DNA from: an uncultured Bacteroidales bacterium
GTDB lineage: Bacteria; Bacteroidota; Bacteroidia; Bacteroidales; Bacteroidaceae
Direction: 5' to 3'
Assembly (NCBI GenBank): GCA_902778265.1
Contig: CACYXI010000039.1
Span: 1-44,060 of the forward strand
Length of the DNA stretch: 44,060 nucleotides
Shown here piece by piece: positions 8,657 through 16,543 of the stretch (positions are counted from its first letter, which is position 1; each line of letters starts with the position of its first letter). The notes beneath the pieces are model-generated. The model was not told where the DNA came from. It saw only the letters and a list, made by a program, of their open reading frames with translations, and searched no databases. The position numbers and the translations under genes were made by a program.

Positions 8657-9000
8657 AACGTGAGTTTGATGACTTGCTTCAGCTTGATGAGCCAAAACGA
8701 ATAATTTCTATATTTGTATATTGTTGAATATCATGTAGTTGAATGAGCTCTGAAGGAGCGATACCTAACAGGGCAGTCCGATAGGGCTGTTATATTTGTC
8801 GATATAGGGGGAATGAGGTCTGAAGGACCGACACCTAAAGTCATAGTTTTCAGGTATCGCACTTACAGCGCTCCTTTAATCACGCATCTACCGAATAACA
8901 GCCCTTTCGGACTGCCCTTTTAAGTGGCGGGCTTTCAGCCCTCGCAGTCTTGGATTTTCGCAAAGCTCAACAAGCTAAAGCCAGTCGTTGAACTCACGTT
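8657..9000. repeat. Fold-back element framed by AACGTGAGTT arms
   Basis: Outer arms AACGTGAGTTTGATGAC (left) and GTTGAACTCACGTT (right), each followed inwards by an AAGCT/AGCTT-rich stretch, are imperfect inverted repeats. Inside lie AGCTCTGAAGGAGCGA, a GGTCTGAAGGACCGAC palindrome and paired AGGGCTGT/ACAGCCCT motifs. Related inner sequence occurs at 24588-24770 and 26420-26637. Confidence 0.65.
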
Positions 9001-9032
9001 AATTTACCGTATTTGTAAAATAATAATAGTTT

Positions 9033-9938
9033 TTATAATCCTAACTTTTCATACAATTTTTCACTTCTTTCATCCGACCAATCTTCAAAAGACACAGCTT
9101 CGACTACACCTTTTGGTAACATCTTGTATACATCCCCATTTCCTGATCTAAAAAGGACTTCGTCATTTGAGTACTCTTTATAATTATCTAATAATGGGGT
9201 AGTTTCCTTTATTAGTTGTTGATCAATGATATCTGGGCAAAGAAGATTTTCTACACCATAAAATGTGATTATTCGTCCATTTCTTTTAAGACATCCACTT
9301 AAATTCTTTCTTGTAAATGTATCAATATCACTTACGATGAAATAGCTTTCATTTTCAAATGAAGCAAAACGTATAGACGTTATAAAGGAAGTGTTGTTGA
9401 TGTTGAGATGTTGGTTTATCATATTGTTGAAGGAAGCATTTCTAATGCCTGTTGTATCCGACACTATTTCCTTGAATCTTAAATCTTTTTCCTCAGCCTT
9501 GATAATGCAATCTTTCGACTTGACCAGATAATGTTCTATATTCGGTTTTCCGTCATATATATAATTTGCATCGGTAAATGACGTATAATGTTTCAATATT
9601 GTTTTGTCACTTGCAAACACGGAATCTACCAAAGATTCTGCAATTGAATCTTTTATATATGAATAATATACTACCAACTTATTTTTATAATTGAAGCATC
9701 CATCCATCTCTTTATTCCAATAGAAAGGAGAATGTCCGATGTCAAATAAAGTTCTATCTTCAATTTTATAGAATCTCAGTATTATTATACTGTCTTTATC
9801 ATATCTTGTCGTATAGTCATTAAGGACTTCTGCAAGACTGTCTGATATATTATGAGAATCCATAGCATCCTTACATCCAGTAAGGATTAACGTGATGACT
9901 ATTAGCGGTATAAATAATTTAGAATTTAAGTTTGCCAT
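9033..9938 (-). CDS. Hypothetical lipoprotein
   Basis: 301 residues. Lipoprotein signal LIVITLILTGC with Cys22, then a soluble AT-rich-coded part with no recognised domain; the composition is Asp-, Ser- and Tyr-rich without obvious repeats. Probably outer-membrane anchored in the periplasm or at the surface. It stands alone between a fold-back repeat and the ABC ATPase gene. Base composition is lower in GC than the core genes here, hinting at acquisition. Confidence 0.65.
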   Translation of the reverse strand: MANLNSKLFIPLIVITLILTGCKDAMDSHNISDSLAEVLNDYTTRYDKDSIIILRFYKIEDRTLFDIGHSPFYWNKEMDGCFNYKNKLVVYYSYIKDSIAESLVDSVFASDKTILKHYTSFTDANYIYDGKPNIEHYLVKSKDCIIKAEEKDLRFKEIVSDTTGIRNASFNNMINQHLNINNTSFITSIRFASFENESYFIVSDIDTFTRKNLSGCLKRNGRIITFYGVENLLCPDIIDQQLIKETTPLLDNYKEYSNDEVLFRSGNGDVYKMLPKGVVEAVSFEDWSDERSEKLYEKLGL

Positions 9939-10050
9939 CTTTTATTATGATTGTTTTTAGAATACTCCTTGTTAAGTTTTCCAATTATTTATATGTTTTC
10001 TGAGTAGCAACAAAAAATCATGTTCCTCGAAACTTATATTTGCTTTATCC

Positions 10051-10755
10051 TTATTGATAGATTTTCCTTATCAAAAACGCAAGTTCACGAGGAGTCCCTA
10101 TGTGCAACTGGTTTGCTTCCATCACCCAACATGAATCCGCCATCTGAATGGCAATCTCTACATCATGCGTTGAGAGGAAAACCGTTTTTTGCATATCGTG
10201 GCATAGAGTGAGGAGAAGCTGCATGGTCTCTACCTTTGAAGGGAAATCAAGAAAAGCCGTTGGCTCGTCAAGATAGATAACGGGAGTCTGCTGCGCAAGA
10301 GCCTTAGCAATCATCACTTTCTGTCGCTCTCCATCGCTAAGGGTATCAACCATACGATCAGCTAAAGCCGTGATTCCAACCTTCTCCATAGCCTCGCTTA
10401 CTATCTCGCGGTCATCATCATTCATACCTCCCCAGAAACCCGTGTAAGGCATTCTGCCCATAGCCACAAGTTCTCGTGCACTCATATACTCCATCTTTGA
10501 GCGTTCTGTAAGCACCACACCAATAAGGCGAGCACGTTCCTGTGGCGTGAAATCGTCAAGTTCACGACCATCGTATGTGATACTACCCGCAAGGGCAGGT
10601 TGAAAGGCAGAGAGAGTGCGTAGAAGGGTGGATTTTCCAGCACCATTAGCCCCAAGCAGACAAGTAAGTTGTCCGCTATTCAGTTTTGCGTTGATGCCGT
10701 CAGCCACAATAATATTGCCATAGCCTATTGATATGTTGTCTAGTGAGATGGTCAT
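10051..10755 (-). CDS. ABC transporter ATP-binding protein, FecE/BtuD type, probably truncated
   Basis: About 234 residues from the preferred start at 10755 (MTISLDNISIGYGN). The track start at 10773 adds MNYELT, which is just the read-through of the neighbouring AACTATGAAC repeat. Walker A GANGAGKST, Q-loop region, signature LSDGERQ, Walker B VIYLDEPTAFLD and the switch His in STHDVE are intact, typical of iron-siderophore, heme or cobalamin importers. The protein stops soon after GTPREL, whereas relatives continue. A second frame after the T5 run encodes VFDKENLSIRIKQI, suggesting a frameshift or deletion. No permease or binding-protein gene is adjacent, so it may be a decaying remnant. Confidence 0.75.
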   Translation of the reverse strand: MTISLDNISIGYGNIIVADGINAKLNSGQLTCLLGANGAGKSTLLRTLSAFQPALAGSITYDGRELDDFTPQERARLIGVVLTERSKMEYMSARELVAMGRMPYTGFWGGMNDDDREIVSEAMEKVGITALADRMVDTLSDGERQKVMIAKALAQQTPVIYLDEPTAFLDFPSKVETMQLLLTLCHDMQKTVFLSTHDVEIAIQMADSCWVMEANQLHIGTPRELAFLIRKIYQ

Positions 10756-10866
10756 TGTTAGTTCATAGTTCACAGTTCATAGTTCATAGTTTATAATTCA
10801 TAGTTCATAATTGTGATAGTGAGAAAGGAATGATAACTCTGAACTATGCACTTTGAATTATGAACT
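10756..10866. repeat. AGTTCATAGTTCATA tandem repeat region
   Basis: Repeats of AGTTCATA (about 10756-10812) are followed by inverted forms (AACTATGCAC, ATTATGAACTC) at 10841-10866. AT-rich dispersed repeat overlapping the upstream start of the ABC gene. Confidence 0.6.
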
Positions 10867-10934
10867 CAATAAACTTTACCGATGCAAAAGTACTGTAAAA
10901 AAACCGAAAAAACAAAAATAATTACTTTTTCTTT

Positions 10935-10964
10935 TTGAAATATCATATATTCTGATTATCTTTG
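10935..10964 (+). promoter_or_regulatory. Bacteroidota-type promoter for tRNA-Arg
   Basis: A -7 box TATCTTTG (10957-10964) with TTG at 10935-10937, 19 bp upstream, matches the TTTG / TAnnTTTG pattern of the phylum. It lies about 70 bp before the tRNA; a short hairpin (CTCACGCTAAGTGAG) is in the leader. Confidence 0.6.
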
Positions 10965-11033
10965 CACTTGCAAATCACGACCCTATCCTAAAAAACTCTC
11001 ACGCTAAGTGAGATTTAGAGGGTCTAACTATGG

Positions 11034-11105
11034 GGCTTGATAGTTCAATGGATAGAACAACTCTCTCCTAAAGAGTAGATCCGGGTTCGATTCCCGGTCG
11101 GGCTA
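11034..11105 (+). tRNA. tRNA-Arg(CCT)
   Basis: Cloverleaf by eye: D stem GTTC/GAAC with an 8-base loop AATGGATA, anticodon stem ACTCT/AGAGT with loop CTCCTAA (anticodon CCT, Arg AGG), four-base variable loop, T stem CCGGG/CCCGG with loop TTCGATT, discriminator A. The acceptor GGCTTGA/TCGGGCT pairs only with three G-U pairs. The 3' CCA is not encoded. Confidence 0.88.
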
Positions 11106-11208
11106 CTTTTCAAAGTTTAAAGTAATAAAGAATAACGTGTAAAGTTGTTGGCGCATTACAAAAGACGCCATCACCAAATCACCAAACACCTAAACACCCA
11201 TCAGAACA

Positions 11209-11934
11209 ATGAAAGACTACACCGTTTACAAAGATCTTTCTCTACGTGAGGCAAGTATTCTGAGAATATACGAAATGGCTGTTTGTTTGTGTAACGAATA
11301 TGTCAAGAAGGTGCGTAGTGGCGAAGGAACGCCACGCGACTTAGTTCATGCAGCATGGATATACCGTAAGTATATCTATTGTCTCGACAGGTCATTCTAT
11401 TTTGTTGGTCAGTGTGCTTTCCTCGACCTCAAGGGCAACCTCATTCCTGCAGAAAAGGCTGTGAAGCAGGTGTTTAGGGATATATTGTCTTCTGCCGGAG
11501 CCAATCGCAAGACTGTTAAGAGCGTACTAAAGGGCGGATGGGCTTATCAGCTCATGGATAACTCCATCGGTAGGGCTACATGGAATGATGAGTTTAAGAA
11601 GGCTGTTGCAAAGGAAATGTATGACTTCACCCACACAGCCGACCTTCTTGATGCCGGTTACTCTCATTTCTCTACCCGTAAGGATGCGCGTGTTGATGAT
11701 CGCGGACAGATAGTTGTGATAGAATTTATAGCCTACGATCACGATCCTATCATCACCTTCGCCATTGCCGATGCTATGGGCAATCTCCAGTATCAGCATC
11801 CTGTAGATTTCGCTACCTACCGCCCTATCATTCTTGACGAATTGCATGACATTCACTTCCGTTGGCATGATGCCTCAGAAGAACAGGCAGACAAGTACTG
11901 GCAGGTACGTATGACAACAGAGGAAAAGGAATAA
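11209..11934 (+). CDS. Conserved-looking cytoplasmic protein of unknown function
   Basis: 241 residues with no signal peptide or membrane segment. The N-terminal half is helical-looking (AAWIYRKYIYCLDRSF). The second half contains GQIVVIEFIAYDHDPIITFAIADAMGNL and a His/Trp-rich tail. Codon use and GC content match the core genes here, so it is likely long resident. No domain recognised. It follows tRNA-Arg in the same direction and precedes the tandem-repeat array. Confidence 0.7.
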   Translation: MKDYTVYKDLSLREASILRIYEMAVCLCNEYVKKVRSGEGTPRDLVHAAWIYRKYIYCLDRSFYFVGQCAFLDLKGNLIPAEKAVKQVFRDILSSAGANRKTVKSVLKGGWAYQLMDNSIGRATWNDEFKKAVAKEMYDFTHTADLLDAGYSHFSTRKDARVDDRGQIVVIEFIAYDHDPIITFAIADAMGNLQYQHPVDFATYRPIILDELHDIHFRWHDASEEQADKYWQVRMTTEEKE

Positions 11935-11951
11935 ATACCCCCCATATATAT

Positions 11952-12437
11952 AAAACGCAAAGACACGAAGATACAAAGAAAAAAATATCAACCTGTACAA
12001 CAGAAATTAATAGAACACAGATTTTTAGGATTTTAGAGATATTAATCACGAGCGTAAGCGAAGAAAATCCCTTAAATCTGTGTAATCTGTGTTCAAGATA
12101 TAAAACCACAGATATTCGGGATCTCACAAATGTCAATCATAAGCGTAAGCGAAAAATCCCTTCTATCTGTGCAATCTGTGTTTAATATATAAAACCACAG
12201 ATATTCGGGATCTCACAGATGTCAATCACGAGCGTAAGCGAAGAAAATCCCTTAAATCTGTGCAATCTGTGTTTAAAATATAAAACCACAGATATTCGGG
12301 ATCTTACAGATGTCAATCACGAGCGTAAGCGAAGAAAATCCCTAAAATCTGTGCAATCTGTGTTCAATTAATTTCACTCGTACAGGTCGAAAATCATAAG
12401 AAAATAAAAACTTTGTGTCTCTGCGTCTTTGCATTTT
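11952..12437. repeat. Tandem array of ~90-bp units flanked by inverted repeats
   Basis: Units opening AAAACCACAGATATTCGGG begin at about 12102, 12191 and 12282, with a more divergent unit before them from ~12013. Each contains GAGCGTAAGCGAAGAAAATC and ends AATCTGTGCAATCTGTGTT. The array is bracketed by an imperfect 27-bp inverted repeat (11952-11978 and 12411-12437, 22 of 27 matching) and inner CCTGTAC/GTACAGG. No coding potential; not CRISPR, since the whole period is conserved and there are no unique spacers. Confidence 0.75.
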
Positions 12438-12501
12438 TAGTGATGATAGAGAAATCATAAATTTCGCTTATTTTTACACACAATAACTATATTAATCCAA
12501 A

Positions 12502-13281
12502 ATGAAAAAGACAATAAAACCTTTAATCTTGGCTTTACTACCCCTGATGATAGCATCATGCGGTTCAGACAAAGAAAAAAATGTGGCAGTAAGTCCAACG
12601 GATGATCACAGCCAGTTTGTTACGCTTACTGATGTAGTTCCCGATGCTATCATGGAAATACGCTACTACGGCACTTACAATTTCGTAGGCACTCGTATAG
12701 ATGGCTACGAGGAACCGACGGCTCTACTCACCCGACAGGCAGCCGATAGTCTGCGTGCCGTGAGCGATGATGTGAAAGCATTGGGGTATCGCTTAAAAAT
12801 ATACGATGCCTACCGTCCGCAAAAGGGTGTTGACCACTTCGTGCGCTGGGCAGAGAACATTCCAGATACCATGATGAAACGTTATTTCTATCCAGACCTT
12901 GACAAGAGCGTACTCTTTGAACAGGAATATATCTACGAAAAAAGCGGTCATACGCGCGGTTCTACGGTCGATCTCACTCTTTTCGATATGCGTACCGAGA
13001 AGGAAGTTGATATGGGTGGTACATTCGATTGGTTTGGTCCAGAAAGCCATCCTGACTTCTGTGGTGATCCAGAGACAGGAAAATACACAGGCGACAACCA
13101 CAAGAGTCCCGTAAAGCGCTCTATCACCCCTCAGCAGTTTGCCAACCGCATGATTCTTCGTCAGGCTATGCTCCGTCATGGATTTAAGCCATTGGATAGC
13201 GAGTGGTGGCATTTCACACTGAAAGATGAGCCTTTCCCTGATACATATTTCACATTCCCCGTGAAACAGATTAAACAATAG
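12502..13281 (+). CDS. VanX/DdpX-type D-Ala-D-Ala dipeptidase, lipoprotein
   Basis: 259 residues. Lipoprotein signal LLPLMIASC with Cys20. The M15D peptidase pattern is complete: Arg105 in AYRP, zinc ligands His150 and Asp157 in SGHTRGSTVD, catalytic Glu234 and ligand His237 in EWWH. The enzyme hydrolyses D-alanyl-D-alanine. As a lone, lipid-anchored periplasmic form it more likely recycles peptidoglycan dipeptides than gives vancomycin resistance, since no vanH, vanA or regulator genes are nearby. Start at 12502 gives the full signal peptide. Confidence 0.92.
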   Translation: MKKTIKPLILALLPLMIASCGSDKEKNVAVSPTDDHSQFVTLTDVVPDAIMEIRYYGTYNFVGTRIDGYEEPTALLTRQAADSLRAVSDDVKALGYRLKIYDAYRPQKGVDHFVRWAENIPDTMMKRYFYPDLDKSVLFEQEYIYEKSGHTRGSTVDLTLFDMRTEKEVDMGGTFDWFGPESHPDFCGDPETGKYTGDNHKSPVKRSITPQQFANRMILRQAMLRHGFKPLDSEWWHFTLKDEPFPDTYFTFPVKQIKQ

Positions 13282-13464
13282 AGTTTTTCAATTAACAATT
13301 AACGTGAGTTCGATGAACAAAAAACTTTGCTGATTTAGCAGCAAGCTGCTGTTTACGGAACAAAAATTTTTCGCAAAGCTCAACAAGCTAAAGCAAGTTC
13401 TCCAAAATTACCAGAAAATTTATTCCCAAAAAATTAAATTTTTAAGTAAATGTACAGAATGTTT

Positions 13465-13736
13465 TTTTAATCAAGAATTAGAGAATTTGAGAAAATTGAA
13501 TTAATACGAAAGAGAGAAGGTTTAGCTCGACGGCCGAAGGGAAAGTCAATTTTGCTACTTGCGTAGCATTTGGAATAGCCGTGACAAACAGAAGCGAAAG
13601 CGACATTTCTCAAATTTCTTCCCTATGGTCAGAGGGTCTTCGACAAATCTCTTATAAATTCAAAAGAAAAAATCTCTAATTACTTCCCTACGGTCAGTGG
13701 GTCTTCGACAAATCTCTCTAATTCTTGATTATAAAA
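13465..13736. repeat. MITE-like element, copy D1
   Basis: Ends AATCAAGAATTAGAGA and TCTCTAATTCTTGATT are inverted repeats. The core holds a GCTACTTGCGTAGC hairpin, GAAGCGAAAGCGAC, the block TTTAGCTCGACGGCCGAAGG, and two copies of GGTCTTCGACAAATCTC. Copy D2 at 29237-29411 has the same ends and core. No transposase. The rest of the 13282-14157 gap has AACGTGAGTTCGATGAAC / CATCGAACTC arms and ATTAACAATTAAC repeats. Confidence 0.7.
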
Positions 13737-13945
13737 CTAAATTTGGCTACTTACTTATATAATTTTCTGAGTCAAATTTTCTGGTCATCGTCGCTAATTT
13801 TTGTTCCAAAACCAAGCAACAGAGTTGCTTTTATAGGACATTTTGAATCCATCGAACTCTTGTTAATTATTAATTGAAGGCATGTTAATTGTTAATTGTT
13901 AATTCTTAATTTTTAATTGAAAAAAATCTCCACCTCTGCCACAGA

Positions 13946-13970
13946 TTGGCGTACCCTTGTTGTACCTTTG
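13946..13970 (+). promoter_or_regulatory. Promoter of the WYL regulator gene with GCCA/TGGC palindrome
   Basis: The -7 box TACCTTTG is at 13963-13970. Just upstream CTCTGCCACAGATTGGCG contains a GCCA-N5-TGGC palindrome. A closely similar arrangement (CTCTGCCACCATTTGGCG, then TACCTTTGCAC) precedes the AAA+ gene at 21952. Confidence 0.6.
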
Positions 13971-14136
13971 CACTCAGAAAATCAAAGATCGTGCGCCAGC
14001 CTTTAAGGGCTGACACGCACTTTTTCTTTCGTGCGAGGATGCTTTGCACGTTGCACTCAGAAAATCAAAGATCGTGCGCCTGCCTTTAAGGGCTGACACG
14101 CACTTTTTCTTTCGTGCGAGGATGCTTTGCACGTTG
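13971..14136 (+). repeat. Two tandem 83-bp leader units with terminator-like hairpins
   Basis: Nearly identical units at 13971-14053 and 14054-14136, plus a partial third (14137-14151), lie between the promoter and the WYL start codon. Each unit has GTGCG..AGCC-TTTAAG-GGCT..CGCAC followed by TTTTTCTTT, the form of an intrinsic terminator, then a second hairpin CGTGCGAGG...TTTGCACG. The transcript would start near the beginning of the first unit, so this could be an attenuating leader. Confidence 0.75.
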
Positions 14137-14157
14137 CACTCAGAAAATCAAAACACT

Positions 14158-15090
14158 ATGGACAACGATAGAGGACAAGGCTTGATAAGCAAATATGTCT
14201 GGGTGATTGAAACCATACATCGCAGACAAAAGATCTCATTCAAAGAACTGAATGAGAGGTGGCTTCGTGATGACATTAGCAGAGGCGTGGAGATACCCAA
14301 GCGCACGTTCGACAACTGGCGTAATGCTATCTGGGATATGTTCGGTATTAATATCGCCAACGAGAATCGTGGCGAGTACCGCTATTATATAGAGAACGAA
14401 AAGGATATAAGCCAGAACGGACTCCGCTCTTGGCTCTACAACACGTTCTGCGTAAGTAATGCCCTGGCAAACAGCCAATGTGTCAAAGACCGTATCATTC
14501 TAGAATACGTGCCATCCGGACAAAATCACCTTCAGCCCATCATCGAGGCTATGAAGGAAAATCGTGTGCTCAACATCACCTATCACAGCTATTGGAAGGA
14601 CGAGGAGAACAACTTCGATGTTCAGCCTTTCTGCGTAAAGCTGTTCCGTCAGCGATGGTATATGGTGGCACGAAGCACCTATTCTTATTACTACGAGAAA
14701 GGTCCACGCATATATGCCCTCGACAGAATACATTCTCTTCATACCACCGACGATACCTTCGAAATGCCGAAGGACTGGAATGCTGAAGAATACTTCGATG
14801 GTTGCTTTGGTATCATAGCCGACCATAGAACGGAGATTCAAGATGTCAAGCTGAAGGTATCGGCAGGACAGGCTAACTATATCCGTGACCTCAAGCTCCA
14901 TGATTCGCAAGATGAGATAGAGAAAAACGAGGAATACAGTATCTTTACCTATCATTTACGACCATCCTACGACTTCATCCAAGAGCTATTATGGCATGGT
15001 GGCGACATGGAAGTGCTTGAACCGCAATCACTTCGTGAAGATATTGCAGGTATCATTAAACGTATGAACGACAAATACAATAAGGTATAA
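14158..15090 (+). CDS. WYL-domain transcriptional regulator
   Basis: 310 residues from the ATG at 14158. The longer frame from 14044 would only translate the leader repeat, so I reject it. N-terminal winged-helix-like region (~8-90: ISFKELNERWL...IPKRTFDNWR), then the WYL domain with IEAMKENRVLNITYHSY, VQPFCVKLFRQRWYMVAR and YALDRI (WYM in place of WYL), and a C-terminal WCX-like part ending VLEPQSLREDIAGIIKRM. WYL proteins bind ligands, often nucleic acid, and many Bacteroidota ones control defence genes. Here the exonuclease and McrBC operon follow on the same strand, but separated by repeats, so control of them is inference. Confidence 0.85.
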   Translation: MDNDRGQGLISKYVWVIETIHRRQKISFKELNERWLRDDISRGVEIPKRTFDNWRNAIWDMFGINIANENRGEYRYYIENEKDISQNGLRSWLYNTFCVSNALANSQCVKDRIILEYVPSGQNHLQPIIEAMKENRVLNITYHSYWKDEENNFDVQPFCVKLFRQRWYMVARSTYSYYYEKGPRIYALDRIHSLHTTDDTFEMPKDWNAEEYFDGCFGIIADHRTEIQDVKLKVSAGQANYIRDLKLHDSQDEIEKNEEYSIFTYHLRPSYDFIQELLWHGGDMEVLEPQSLREDIAGIIKRMNDKYNKV

Positions 15091-15167
15091 TTCAAGTTCA
15101 ACAAATACGTTAAAACAAAAACAAGAAAAACTCCTTAGTTTCTTAGAGCCTCTTGCTGAGTCTCTTC

Positions 15168-15232
15168 TGATATGAGCCTTTATTTTCCTTGTAAGCTTTT
15201 GAGGCTTACAGATAAAATAAAATCTCATATCA
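15168..15232. terminator. Nested hairpin after the WYL gene
   Basis: TGATATGAG (15168-15176) pairs with CTCATATCA (15224-15232); inside, TGTAAGC pairs with GCTTACA. It lies ~80 bp past the WYL stop. No U-tract follows, so terminator function is uncertain. Confidence 0.4.
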
Positions 15233-15290
15233 TGCCTACGGTAAGACATTAAGGAAAAAACATAAAAAATTAACAATGAATAATTATATG

Positions 15291-15492
15291 CAATCAGCCG
15301 ATAGCGCCCCGAAGGGGCAAAAGCACATAGCCTAGGGCATCGCCCTAGGTAGATAGAGGTTGGTAATTTCGCCCTGAAGGGGCAAAAGCATTTATTTTCA
15401 TTAGGGCTTTTGCCCTTACTGGGCGAATACACTAACTACATTGTACATAGGGCGTTGCCCTATGCTAAATGCTTTTGGACTTTCAGCCCGCT
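15291..15492 (+). repeat. 202-bp GGGC-rich palindromic element, copy B1
   Basis: Contains several nested palindromes: GCCCCGAAGGGGC, CCTAGGGCATCGCCCTAGG, CGCCCTGAAGGGGC, ATAGGGCGTTGCCCTAT. The reverse complement occurs at 26782-26983 with the same length and roughly nine bases in ten identical. Fills most of the 15091-15533 gap. Confidence 0.85.
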
Positions 15493-15533
15493 TGTCATAT
15501 TCATAAAGATAAATTAAATAAAGAATATACAAT

Positions 15534-16025
15534 ATGCGAGATTTTGCAGCAATAGATTTTGAGACAGCAAATAATGAGCGTTCCTCGGTCTGTTCCGTGG
15601 GAATAGTCATAGTGCGCGATGGTGAGATAGTAGATTCGTTCTATTCTCTCATACAACCAGAGCCAAACTATTATAATTACTGGTGTTCTCAGGTGCATGG
15701 CCTGTGTCAGCAAGACACGGAAGATGCTCCTGTCTTCCCGAAGGTATGGGAAAAGATAGAACCACTTATCGAGGGTTTGCCCCTTGTAGCCCACAACAAA
15801 GCCTTTGACGAAAGTTGTCTGAAAGCCGTGTTCCGTGTCTATCGTATGGACTATCCCGACTATGAGTTTTACGACACGCTATGCGCCTCCCGACGTGCGT
15901 TCCGCTACTTGCCCAACCACCAGTTACACACCGTTGCAGCCGAGTGTGGCTATTGTCTGGAGAACCACCACCATGCCCTTGCCGATGCTGAAGCCTGTGC
16001 GTGGATAGCGAGGGAGATACTGTGA
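15534..16025 (+). CDS. DnaQ-like DEDDh 3'-5' exonuclease
   Basis: 163 residues. Exo I motif AIDFET (Asp8, Glu10) at the N-terminus, Exo II around AHNKAFDE, Exo III HHALADAEA with the His and Asp of the DEDDh type. A single catalytic domain, similar in size to stand-alone exonucleases and the epsilon-like proteins. Cytoplasmic, metal-dependent, acting on DNA or RNA 3' ends. The gene stands alone between two repeat-filled gaps; its GC-rich codons differ from the McrBC operon downstream, so it need not belong to that system. Confidence 0.9.
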   Translation: MRDFAAIDFETANNERSSVCSVGIVIVRDGEIVDSFYSLIQPEPNYYNYWCSQVHGLCQQDTEDAPVFPKVWEKIEPLIEGLPLVAHNKAFDESCLKAVFRVYRMDYPDYEFYDTLCASRRAFRYLPNHQLHTVAAECGYCLENHHHALADAEACAWIAREIL

Positions 16026-16110
16026 ATAATTACTAATTACGAATTACGAAGTACAAATTACCTTGAAGGAAAAGAAACTATGTATGGAAAAAAACGAAAA
16101 GCCTTGAAAA

Positions 16111-16240
16111 GGCGAAATAATATAGGCGTGGGTGTAAACCTACGTAACATTGATATCCATTTTCAATAGCGCCGTAGGTGCGACATAATTCCATATCATG
16201 CTGAGAAATATAGAATTATCTCGTCCTATCAGAACTTTTC
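16111..16240 (+). repeat. Dispersed repeat F, copy 1
   Basis: Opens GGCGAAATAATATAGGCGT, contains AGCGCCGTAGGTGCGA and ATATCATGCTGAGAAA. A second copy in the same orientation is at 23738-23870, so the two flank the McrBC operon and AAA+ gene as direct repeats. Confidence 0.7.
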
Positions 16241-16339
16241 ATATTAAAAAATTGTCAGAAAATGCAAATTGTAGTTTGCAATATTCTATAAAAATGATGT
16301 TTTAAGCACTTTGAATTGAAGTTTTTGTGAAATTCTTTC

Positions 16340-16368
16340 TTTGTTTTCAAGGAAAAACAGTACTTTTA
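16340..16368 (+). promoter_or_regulatory. Candidate promoter of the McrBC operon
   Basis: TTTG at 16340-16343 and TACTTTTA at 16361-16368 are 17 bp apart, near the phylum consensus, and lie ~175 bp before the first gene. The long leader contains AT-rich sequence with no clear fold. Confidence 0.4.
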
Positions 16369-16543
16369 CACCGTCTAATGCTATCGCTAAGCGGTTAGAG
16401 ACAAATCTCAGATGTATGTCATAAGGTATTTCGTCTTACACCTAAACGCATAAAACGTTCAAAATAGACAAGTGTGATAAATGCAATATCTATCGCACTA
16501 TATCGAACACCTAATAATATAATTAAAAATTAAACTAATAGTT

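Noticed and set aside
11952-12437. Possible CRISPR array
   Set aside because: Units of ~90 bp are conserved along their whole length with no unique spacers, and no cas genes are present.
12502-13281. Vancomycin-resistance gene cluster
   Set aside because: Only a VanX-type dipeptidase is present; no VanH, ligase or two-component genes flank it.
13940-13970. Possible sigma-54 promoter (TTGGCG...TTG)
   Set aside because: The GG and GC doublets are not at the required -24/-12 spacing, here or at 21900, and both sites have good TAnnTTTG boxes instead.
14044-14157. Upstream in-frame start of the WYL gene
   Set aside because: The extra 38 residues are the translated leader repeat; the ATG at 14158 begins the conserved part.
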